A stretch of DNA of 11,752 bases from Flavobacteriales bacterium (GTDB taxonomy: Bacteria; Bacteroidota; Bacteroidia; Flavobacteriales_D; Sanyastnellaceae): NCBI GenBank assembly GCA_947464885.1, contig CANHYZ010000029.1, positions 1-11,752 of the forward strand, written 5' to 3'. Of this stretch, positions 1 to 5,689 are shown in pieces. Within the stretch, counting starts at the first letter, position 1, and each line of letters begins with the position of its first letter. The translations under genes and the position numbers were made by a program. The notes under the pieces were generated by a model, which worked only from the letters and a program-made list of their open reading frames with translations, was not told where the DNA came from and did not search any database.

Positions 1-797
1 CACTTGGCACTTTTGGAAATTTCTTTGCGCGCATTGGTGCTAAAGGCGGGTAGCTTATATAGGATAAATACCTTGCTCATTAAATCGAGATAGCTTTCTA
101 CTGTTGCTTTATTCATACCAAGCTGATTCCCCAGTTCTGCATACGATACTTCTGATCCTGTTTGATAGGCAATTAAACGCAGCAGGGAAAGAATCTTATC
201 GGAAAGGCGAATACCCGAAAAGGAAAGAATATCCTTCAATAGATAGGATTGAATCAGTTGACCGAGATAGGCCGATTTGGAATTGTTGTTGGTGAGCTGA
301 AAAATCTCCGGATAGCTCCCATAGACGAGTCGGTCGTCCAGACCCTGTCGTGCCTCTAAAAGTGTTTGGCCAAGCTCGAGTTGAGCAATCGGGTAGAGGT
401 GAAAAGAATGTAATCTGCCGGTGAGAGGCTCGCCCGACTGATTCAGCAAATCGAGCGCCGATGACCCCGTGGCATATATGGTCAGTTCTGATTGCGTATC
501 GACCATCAGCTTCATCGCTTTTCCAACTTCCGGAATGGCTTGGGCTTCGTCAATAATAAGCGTGCGGATGTTACCCGTGATATTTTTCAGGTTGGCTTCG
601 GTTCGGCGTTGAAAGATCTCCTGCACTTCCAGATCTTCTCCGTTGATTAGCAGGTAATCACCGTCCATTTTTTTGACCAGCGACTGCATCAAGAATGTTT
701 TGCCTACCCGACGCGTTCCAAACAGCAAAATCACTTTGTTGCTTTTTTGCAAGGCAAGTATTTGATTTTCAATTGCTCGAGGGATAATTGTTTGCAT
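1..797 (-). CDS. AAA+ ATPase with DUF4143-type C-terminal region, 3' end cut by window edge
   Basis: My translation of the minus strand from the ATG at 797-795 is open for 265 codons to the window edge, so the protein is missing its C-terminus. It begins MQTIIPRAIENQIL, followed by a Walker A motif GTRRVGKT (about residues 27-34), a Walker B motif LIIDEAQ (about 79-85), the sensor-1 segment ATGSSALDL (about 110-118) and TGRLHSFHLYPI. The later part (YGSYPEIF, LLKDILSFSGI, then an HTH-like LGNQLGMNKATVESYLDLM) is characteristic of the DUF4143 ATPases common in Bacteroidota and other anaerobe or symbiont genomes. These are cytoplasmic, presumed to hydrolyse ATP and to carry a winged-helix region; their biological role is unsettled, though some are suspected of defence or toxin-antitoxin-like roles. 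It is the only cytoplasmic protein in the window and has no functional link visible to its neighbours. The start is supported by the usual distance to the P-loop. A triplicated palindromic motif lies directly upstream and could serve autoregulation. Confidence 0.93.
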   Translation of the reverse strand, partial: MQTIIPRAIENQILALQKSNKVILLFGTRRVGKTFLMQSLVKKMDGDYLLINGEDLEVQEIFQRRTEANLKNITGNIRTLIIDEAQAIPEVGKAMKLMVDTQSELTIYATGSSALDLLNQSGEPLTGRLHSFHLYPIAQLELGQTLLEARQGLDDRLVYGSYPEIFQLTNNNSKSAYLGQLIQSYLLKDILSFSGIRLSDKILSLLRLIAYQTGSEVSYAELGNQLGMNKATVESYLDLMSKVFILYKLPAFSTNARKEISKSAK

Positions 798-806
798 GGC
801 GTTCAA

Positions 807-876
807 TTCTAATCGCTAAATTACACGAAATTCAGCTAACATGTTCGCTAAATTTCAATGAATTTAGCGATTAGAA
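807..876. repeat. Triplicated AATTTAGCGA inverted-repeat motif upstream of the ATPase
   Basis: The 16-mer TTCTAATCGCTAAATT at 807-822 has a perfect inverted copy at 861-876 (38-nt spacer). A third copy of the ten-base core lies at 845-854 and forms a tight nine-pair hairpin with 861-869 (CGCTAAATT, six-base loop, AATTTAGCG). The core thus occurs on the minus strand at 813-822 and 845-854 and on the plus strand at 861-870, with the nearest copy 15 bp from the ATPase start. Such dyads close to a start codon are typical of operators; a role in autoregulation is inference. Confidence 0.6.
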
Positions 877-886
877 GGCTTCGTTT

Positions 887-936
887 TAGCCCCAGCGGGG
901 CGATATTTCCATAGCCCCGGCGGGGCGGTATGTTTG
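887..936. repeat. Two tandem copies of a GC-rich palindromic 25-mer
   Basis: Two 25-bp units (887-911 and 912-936) share TAGCCCC(A/G)GCGGGGCG(A/G)TAT. Each contains a palindromic core GCCCC-nG-CGGGGC that can form a five-pair GC stem. GC-rich palindromes of this appearance are scattered between genes in many Bacteroidota genomes and resemble REP elements. A transcribed copy could slow the polymerase or protect an RNA end; neither is shown by the sequence. Confidence 0.6.
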
Positions 937-985
937 AAGGCCATGTCCAGCGAGTTTTGAAATGAGGCCCCTTCAGGCAACGAAT

Positions 986-1049
986 TCCCCAAAAAAGTAT
1001 ATGTTTTTGGGGATTATGTTCCCCAGTTATTGGGTGTTTTTGGGGATTA
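986..1049. repeat. TTTTTGGGGATTA direct repeats with hairpin
   Basis: The 14-mer GTTTTTGGGGATTA occurs at 1003-1016 and again at 1036-1049, a 33-bp period. A complementary arm TCCCCAAAAA at 986-995 pairs with 1004-1013 to give a ten-pair stem and an eight-base loop. The unit falls between the palindromic doublet and the operon 3' end. It does not end in a T-run suited to an intrinsic terminator for the minus-strand operon, so its role is unknown. Confidence 0.55.
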
Positions 1050-1252
1050 GGATTTGGCCGGATGATTTGGAAGAGTGTTTCAGAATTCACTAACGTAGTT
1101 AACAGTTTTCGATATTTCGGAAAAACGTTGAACAACCCTGTAAACATGGCAGGAAAAAGGTCTATAGTCTCGAGTAATTCAGAAAAAGCCCAAATATTAG
1201 CGTATGGGTTTCACTCACTATTCACACATCCTCCACCCATCACCCTCCGCCC

Positions 1253-1699
1253 TTATTCCTTCACGATCGTGATTTCCTCCGACATCACCCGGTTACTCAC
1301 ATTCCCCGCGCGGTCGCGAAGCTCGAAGGTGAGCCGTGTTGTCTCGGTGGAGTCGGTGTCCATGATGAACAAGGGACGCAGCGATACACGCAGACTACCC
1401 CGAACGTGGAGCGATTGCTGATCGGGTGTGAGCGGGTCGATGTGGTAGCCATCTAATTCCGCGAAGCGCTCATCGCTTACATACAAACTGTGCTCATCGG
1501 GGTCGGTTGTTCCAATGTCGCCCTGATGGTCTTCGTAGTTAATGGTTACTTCAATGGCATTGTCATACTCAACTACCGAATAGTCCGATACGATTTCAAG
1601 CGAAATAACGGGCGCTTCCGATAGGTCGTCCTTCTTACAGCCGTGAAGCATGGCCATGCATGCTAATGCCACTGCAGTGTGCGTTATGCGATTCATCAT
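1253..1699 (-). CDS. Small exported lipoprotein, probable beta-sandwich domain (148 aa)
   Basis: The last gene of the minus-strand operon. I place the start at the ATG at 1699-1697 because it overlaps the TGA of the preceding reading frame by four bases (ATGA) and gives a clean lipoprotein signal: MMNRITHTAVALACMAMLHGC, with a lipobox LHGC and Cys21 followed by KKDD. A longer in-frame start at 1729 would add ten residues with no signal-peptide character. The mature part has an Ig-like or fibronectin-like beta-strand pattern, ending in LTFELRDRAGNVSNRVMSEEITIVKE; the segments INYEDHQGDIGT and RDRAGNVSN resemble small lipoproteins of unknown function that I associate with Bacteroidota. It is likely anchored in the outer or inner membrane by its lipid. 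There are no catalytic motifs. Coupling to the cytochrome-like gene suggests that both belong to one envelope assembly. Confidence 0.85.
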   Translation of the reverse strand: MMNRITHTAVALACMAMLHGCKKDDLSEAPVISLEIVSDYSVVEYDNAIEVTINYEDHQGDIGTTDPDEHSLYVSDERFAELDGYHIDPLTPDQQSLHVRGSLRVSLRPLFIMDTDSTETTRLTFELRDRAGNVSNRVMSEEITIVKE

Positions 1700-1970
1700 G
1701 GAATTTGAAAACTGTACACAGCGTACCAAAATGGATTGGAATTGGCCGTCGGTATAAAATTATCTTCTGCCTGAATACCATCGTTCATCCGAATTCTCAT
1801 ATAAACTGTTTGCCCGGAGTACGCCGAAAAGTCGATGGTAGATAGCTTGGTGAAGGGCGCGGTGCTCCCCCCGAAATCGATTGAATATACAACTGGAGCA
1901 GCGAAGAATAAGCCTGAGGCTATAGGTTGGAAATCGGTCACAGAATAAGAGAGAGCTCCCAACTCAGCAA
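1696..1970 (-). pseudogene. Displaced C-terminal part of the cytochrome c-like lipoprotein, separated by a frameshift
   Basis: This open frame encodes about 91 residues that follow naturally from the preceding gene: IAELGALSYSVTDFQPIASG, then VVYSIDFGGS, LSTIDFSAYSGQTVYMRIR and a C-terminal FWYAVYSFQIP. It has no ATG or signal peptide; the first possible start is a TTG at 1962-1960 inside the overlap. The upstream frame reaches LFNYQ at 1971-1985 and would continue as IAELGAL if one base were added near 1970-1973, for example CAATT restored to CAAATT. It ends in a TGA that overlaps the ATG of the next gene, as do intact junctions elsewhere in the operon. I therefore read 2648-1696 as one ancestral gene of about 317 codons, either recently broken or mis-sequenced by one base. 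Confidence 0.75.
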
Positions 1971-2648
1971 TTGATAGTTGAATAAGCCGGCATTGTCATC
2001 CCAAGGATAGATATAGACATCTGAAATTCCGCCGTTTATTATATAGGGGCCGATGCCTGCCAATCCGGGATTGGCTCGTTGAAACTGCGTTGTCGTGTTG
2101 CCCGAAGGGAAAACAGCCAATCCATAATTCATCGGAAGCAGATTGGTGTTGAGCGCCGGTGCCGCATTCCCTGCAACATCAGGTGCACCTGCCATAATCC
2201 AACTCTTGATCGCTGCGATGTAGTCATTTCGTTTAGAGGGCCAGTCTGAGTTGTTTTCAACGGCCAGTGGCATGATACCGCTCGAGTTCGGCAAAAAGCG
2301 CAACAGTCGCTCATGCAACAGCGAAGCCGCCGTGTCTCCCGGCACAACGCGATACGCAAAACTGTTGGTCTCGTCGTTGGCAATCACCGGGTGGTGAACC
2401 AGCGTATTATACGCGCTACTGATGCTGCGAAAGTCGGGCTCAAAGCTGCCGTCATGACAGCCACTGTTGGCGCACGTCGGCTTGAAGATCTTCTGGTACA
2501 GGTGCGGAAAGGTGCCGACAGGGAATTCCGTCACAACCTCCGCAGTATCCTCATCTTGGATGGCATCATACGGATTGATACTCTCGCGCTTACAGCCCCA
2601 GAATGAGAGCAGAACGACCGCGAATATGATTGAGTGTTTACGCATCAT
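1938..2648 (-). CDS. Exported cytochrome c/PSCyt1-like lipoprotein, N-terminal part of a frameshifted gene
   Basis: The protein starts MMRKHSIIFAVVLLSFWGC: a lipoprotein signal with lipobox FWGC and Cys19. The ATG (2648-2646) overlaps the TGA of the DUF1501-like gene by four bases. Residues about 46-155 have the layout of the planctomycete-type cytochrome c domain: IFKPTCANSGCHDG (Cys59, Cys64, His65), VVPGDTAASLL (about 101-111), GIMPL with Met126 as possible second haem ligand, and IKSWIMAGA (147-155). The haem motif is CX4CH instead of the usual CX2CH, so covalent haem attachment is plausible but not certain. A beta-rich region follows (INGGISDVYIYPWDDNA). The last ten residues, after FNYQ, are out-of-frame sequence; the true C-terminus is encoded at 1970-1696. 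The family is expected in the periplasm or at the outer membrane and may carry electrons or simply bind haem next to the DUF1501-like partner. Confidence 0.85.
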   Translation of the reverse strand: MMRKHSIIFAVVLLSFWGCKRESINPYDAIQDEDTAEVVTEFPVGTFPHLYQKIFKPTCANSGCHDGSFEPDFRSISSAYNTLVHHPVIANDETNSFAYRVVPGDTAASLLHERLLRFLPNSSGIMPLAVENNSDWPSKRNDYIAAIKSWIMAGAPDVAGNAAPALNTNLLPMNYGLAVFPSGNTTTQFQRANPGLAGIGPYIINGGISDVYIYPWDDNAGLFNYQLLSWELSLIL

Positions 2649-3976
2649 ATCAATTCAAAAAAGGATTGAGCAGAGGGATCAATATAACCGGCTTGCTGCA
2701 CAGCTTCTTTCACACCGAGTAAATCAGCAACAGTCATCATGGCATCGCTTACCTGGCCTACCGATGAGCCTTCGCTTCCCAAGACCAGATTAGCCGGAGT
2801 AGTAGGACCCGCCATCAACGCGAAAATGCGCCGCGAGTTTTCATCGCTATGGTCGAACGAAACGAATCCGTTGCTGTCAACGATGGCATTGGGCTCCGCA
2901 TTTCGTCCGCATTCCGGAATGCAGATGAGGGTGGTGTTGCCCGCCATTTCCGGTATTTGTTGAATGGAGTTCCACAAGTGACCAACGGCATGGTCAGCGC
3001 GGTGCATCGCTTTGATGTAAGTGGTGAAGTCGTTGTGGCATACATCCACGTCATTGAGGTTGACACACAGAAACGATGGTTTGAACCATTTTAATACTTC
3101 TACTGCATAGCCCATCGTATAGGTGTCTGCGCTATCTGACACGGGCGGCAAATCGATGGTGCCCATCGTGGTCCGCAAGTTCATTTCTTTCATGAAGAGT
3201 TTGATGTTCTCTTTCTCATCGGTCGTATTTCCCAGCGCATCCAGTTGTTGGTCGGACAAGGAGAAGTTCGAGTCGAGAAATGCTTTTAACTGCAACATAG
3301 GCGCCCATTCGCTCTCCGGATGATACGTCTTAATGTCTCCGATGTAGGTCTGACTGTTGGGATGAAACGTGATGGTAGGTGCGAAAAAGTTAGCGCCGTA
3401 TCGCACACCGTAGTCGGGGTGTGAACTGTAGTTCAGCAGTGGAATGGAAGCACCCACGCTATTGCCCACAAACCACACATCACTCGCGGCATAACCGCCA
3501 TGTCTGCGCAGATATTCAAAAATGGTCGGCGCAACGGGACGTATGCGGAGGCCTTGGCCTATCGGATCCGCGCCTTGCAGAATAGAATTGAGTGCTCCAT
3601 AGTGGCCCGTGTTGAATGCGCGAACCTCATTGAAGAGGGTGCCTTGTGATTGAAGACTATTCGGCAAAATCGGTTCAATGGGTAGACTGCCATTTCCTGT
3701 TCCATATAGTATTTGCGACGATGGAGCAGCACCTGTGAGCATGTTGTACATGAGATTCCCCTCAGCGGATTGCCCGGGTTGCGCATCGGCGAGGTAACGC
3801 TTGCCTACCGATTCCTGGTGACGCACACCTCCGGCAAACATCACAAGCACGACATAGTCTGCCGAACGGTTTCCGCTTGCAGCGAAGAGCCTGCCTGAGG
3901 GTAGGATCGTTGGCAAGATGGCTGCACCGGCCGCGGTCAGTCCCGTTTTTTTGATAAAATCTCTGCGCGAACTCAT
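2645..3976 (-). CDS. Tat-exported DUF1501-like protein of the alkaline phosphatase superfamily type (443 aa)
   Basis: The N-terminus MSSRRDFIKKTGLTAAGAAI is a twin-arginine signal (SRRDFIK) with a hydrophobic stretch, so the protein is exported folded, probably with bound metal or cofactor. Near residues 40-50 stands YVVLVMFAGGVR, the usual first strand and GG of DUF1501 proteins. The C-terminal half holds SFLCVNLNDVDVCHND (301-316; Asp309, Asp311, His314), then a YIKAMHRADHAVGHLWNSI helix with Asp328, and TLICIPECGRN (349-359), where ECGR matches the EFGR of DUF1501; FDHSD (374-378) follows. Spacing and residues resemble the metal-site half of sulfatases and phosphoglycerate mutases, but the catalytic nucleophile is not obvious. 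The reaction is unknown. The gene starts 2 bp after the upstream lipoprotein stop and overlaps the cytochrome-like gene, as DUF1501 genes commonly neighbour DUF1549, DUF1800 or cytochrome-domain partners. The start is fixed by the Tat motif. Confidence 0.87.
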   Translation of the reverse strand: MSSRRDFIKKTGLTAAGAAILPTILPSGRLFAASGNRSADYVVLVMFAGGVRHQESVGKRYLADAQPGQSAEGNLMYNMLTGAAPSSQILYGTGNGSLPIEPILPNSLQSQGTLFNEVRAFNTGHYGALNSILQGADPIGQGLRIRPVAPTIFEYLRRHGGYAASDVWFVGNSVGASIPLLNYSSHPDYGVRYGANFFAPTITFHPNSQTYIGDIKTYHPESEWAPMLQLKAFLDSNFSLSDQQLDALGNTTDEKENIKLFMKEMNLRTTMGTIDLPPVSDSADTYTMGYAVEVLKWFKPSFLCVNLNDVDVCHNDFTTYIKAMHRADHAVGHLWNSIQQIPEMAGNTTLICIPECGRNAEPNAIVDSNGFVSFDHSDENSRRIFALMAGPTTPANLVLGSEGSSVGQVSDAMMTVADLLGVKEAVQQAGYIDPSAQSFFELI

Positions 3977-3978
3977 GG

Positions 3979-4500
3979 TCAGTAAAAGAGGTATTCGTTA
4001 GACAATGCAAAGGCGAAGTAGACGAGCTCAGGCGTGAAGTCCGGCTGTGTTTCTATGAACCGTGTTACCCATGCTTTCTCAGCTGCGCCGGGTAAGCGCA
4101 AGTAGAAATTCTTGTACGTTTCATCAACGAATGATCCGATGTCACTCCTCATAACGTCGTTGCCGGGAAGTTGAACATCCGATGAGTTGAAGAAATTGGC
4201 AATCACAATTTCACGCGCCAGCAACTGATCACCGATGCTCGTTAAGATGGTCGATAGCGCGCCCAGGTAATCTTCCGTAGGAGCTGTCTGAAACAGTTGC
4301 GTGTAGAGAATATTGATGAACTGCTCGTTGGTCTTCAGCTTGGTTTTTGAACTATTGTCGGCAGCAAGGATTGGTGTTTCCAACTCGAATATGTCGTTCT
4401 CCTTGCGGCACGCCTGCAGAAGAGCAGTCGCAGCCGCCGCTGCGAACAGGGTGGCTTTTGGAGAAAATGTATTATTGGGTAATTCCTGCGTATTCGTCAT
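3979..4500 (-). CDS. Exported lipoprotein with DUF4214-like helical repeats (173 aa)
   Basis: I choose the ATG at 4500-4498: it gives MTNTQELPNNTFSPK, a hydrophobic run ATLFAAAAATALLQAC with lipobox LQAC and Cys31, then a charged mature start RKEND. Longer versions reaching back to 4650 would place 50 non-signal residues in front and overlap the previous gene far more. The chosen start still overlaps that gene by 29 bp. The mature part is alpha-helical and seems to hold two copies of a motif seen in DUF4214-like repeats: NEQFINILYTQLFQTAPTED (about 58-77) and FVDETYKNFYLRLPGAAEKA (about 124-143), the latter ending SNEYLFY at the C-terminus. The preceding lipoprotein has the same kind of repeat, so the two may be ancient duplicates. 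It is likely a structural or scaffolding partner of the DUF1501-like protein, analogous to DUF1549/DUF1800 partners elsewhere; this is inference. Confidence 0.82.
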   Translation of the reverse strand: MTNTQELPNNTFSPKATLFAAAAATALLQACRKENDIFELETPILAADNSSKTKLKTNEQFINILYTQLFQTAPTEDYLGALSTILTSIGDQLLAREIVIANFFNSSDVQLPGNDVMRSDIGSFVDETYKNFYLRLPGAAEKAWVTRFIETQPDFTPELVYFAFALSNEYLFY

Positions 4501-5368
4501 CGGATAGGATTTTTTGAATGAAACCATTAAAGTCGTTATGCGTCGACCAATAGGCAATGCCATCGGTGAGCTCTTGTGCCTCGGGCTCGCGAATGAGGTA
4601 GCTTCGATAAAACCAACGCACCAAACCTTCTTTGAATTCGGTTGATTCAATCAGCACATCGAGCATCTCAGATTTGTTGGAAACGTTTTGTTGGAAGAAA
4701 ATACCCGGACCATTGTATTCAACGGGTGCATACAGTTGGTTGTATTCTTCGTCGGTAGGGTAGCGGTAGAAGTTTTGATCGAATGAGGCATAGATGAAGT
4801 TGAAGGTACCCATGTTCAAGTCGTCGTAAAGGGAATTGAACATCATGGTTTTTGCGCATGTTGCATAATCGATTGAGCTGTTTTCCCAATAGAGCGCCAT
4901 ATTTATTATACCCATGATTTTGTTGCGCTCGAGCATCAGTATGTTATAAGCCAACGCATCACCTAGGATTTGAGCCAGCAGCGCTTGATTCAACCAGAAA
5001 TCTGCTTCCTGCTGGATTTCATCTTCATTGAGTGCATCGAGATAACGAGCCTTCATATCTACGTAGACTTTGTTCAAATACTGCTGCTTAAATCCTTCGG
5101 TGCTCTGTAAACTTGCGATGAACGATTTTCGGGAGTTCACGGAGAAGTTGTCGCTTTCCAACGCTTCTACAAATTGATCAAGTTCATCGCTTGTTGCTCC
5201 TCGGCCCAACAAGTCAACAAAGCAGCGGTTTACATATTGTTCTACCGTGAGCGTTGAAATTGTGTTGTTCGGGGGAATGGGATTGTCGGTGAAAACGTTG
5301 TCTTTATTGCATGAAATAGCAGGCAATACAAGGACAATGCAGATGAGAAGCTTGATTTGGTTAAACAT
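4472..5368 (-). CDS. Exported lipoprotein with DUF1549/DUF4214-like helical repeats, first gene of the operon (298 aa)
   Basis: The ATG at 5368-5366 gives MFNQIKLLICIVLVLPAISC, a standard lipoprotein signal with lipobox AISC (Cys20); an in-frame ATG 12 bp upstream adds only MISD and is less likely. After a Pro/Asn-rich linker comes LTVEQYVNRCFVDLLGRGATSDELDQFVE (about residues 40-68). This resembles the start of DUF1549 and DUF4214 domains, in which a helix ends in LLGR.pT..E. Related segments recur at FNFIYASFDQNFYRYPTDEE (about 189-208) and VRWFYRSYLIREPEAQELTD (about 250-269, near the C-terminus), suggesting three helical repeats. There are no catalytic residues. It sits at the head of a five-gene operon of exported proteins, presumably transcribed from the 5369-5689 intergenic region. 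Assignment to a named Pfam family is tentative. Confidence 0.85.
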   Translation of the reverse strand: MFNQIKLLICIVLVLPAISCNKDNVFTDNPIPPNNTISTLTVEQYVNRCFVDLLGRGATSDELDQFVEALESDNFSVNSRKSFIASLQSTEGFKQQYLNKVYVDMKARYLDALNEDEIQQEADFWLNQALLAQILGDALAYNILMLERNKIMGIINMALYWENSSIDYATCAKTMMFNSLYDDLNMGTFNFIYASFDQNFYRYPTDEEYNQLYAPVEYNGPGIFFQQNVSNKSEMLDVLIESTEFKEGLVRWFYRSYLIREPEAQELTDGIAYWSTHNDFNGFIQKILSDDEYAGITQ

Positions 5369-5689
5369 ATCGGATATCATAAAAGCCTTGCGGAAAGTTA
5401 CAACGACTCGATGGATGTAGTGTTGTTTTTCTTTATACGATAGTTGAATGGGCGAGTGAGCAAACTAATTCTAGTCTTACGCATTGATCGCTATCGCGGA
5501 GCGCTCTAATTTTTATCACACGGCTGCTCCTTGTGAATGCCTGTTCTCATTTTATCGCATGACATTCGATGATAAGCAAGCGAAGGCCAATCCGGAGATT
5601 TAGCTTGGTCATCCAATAGCAATTCAGTCGTTCTGGAAATTTCTGTTTCGACGATTTGTGAAGGGAACGAATAACTAAATCTATTTTAA
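5369..5689. other. Divergent intergenic region between the lipoprotein operon and the surface-protein genes
   Basis: This 321-bp gene-free stretch must hold promoters in both directions. On the minus strand TTAGTTTG (5468-5461) differs by one base from the Bacteroidota TAnnTTTG box, about 93 bp before the operon start, but I see no TTG at the right distance upstream. On the plus strand ATTTG near 5655 and TAGCTTGG near 5620 are poorer matches. The gene at 5690 is preceded by A/T-rich AATCTATTTTAA without a Shine-Dalgarno sequence, which is normal for the phylum. No repeat, hairpin or RNA gene is evident. Confidence 0.5.

Larger units (their letters stand above)
798..1252. other. Gene-free, repeat-rich intergenic region
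   Basis: This 455-bp stretch separates the ATPase start from the 3' end of the minus-strand lipoprotein operon. Short open frames cross it on both strands, but they run through palindromes and give low-complexity or basic peptides without motifs, so I do not call genes. It holds three separate repeat structures, listed individually (807-876, 887-936, 986-1049). The remainder (about 1050-1252) shows nothing recognisable. There is no convincing intrinsic terminator for the operon: the best candidate, a CCCA/TGGG stem followed by T's on the minus strand near 1180-1210, has only four pairs. Confidence 0.7.

Noticed and set aside
848..1147. A 99-codon open frame on the minus strand in the intergenic region
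   Set aside because: It runs straight through the palindromic repeats (PNPNPQKHPITGEHNPQKH comes from the TTTTTGGGGATTA repeats), has no signal, domain or ribosome site, and overlaps another non-coding frame.
1180..1252. Intrinsic terminator for the minus-strand operon
   Set aside because: Only a four-pair stem with an AT-rich loop and broken T-run can be drawn, too weak to report.
1062..1421. A 119-codon open frame on the plus strand
   Set aside because: Its 3' half is antisense to the small lipoprotein gene, and its 5' half lies in repeat-rich intergenic DNA; no recognisable domain.
1960..1985. Programmed ribosomal frameshifting in the cytochrome-like gene
   Set aside because: There is no slippery heptamer (sequence TATCAATTGCTGAG) and no obvious downstream stimulator, and the product of the upstream frame simply gains a short unrelated tail; mutation or sequencing error is simpler.
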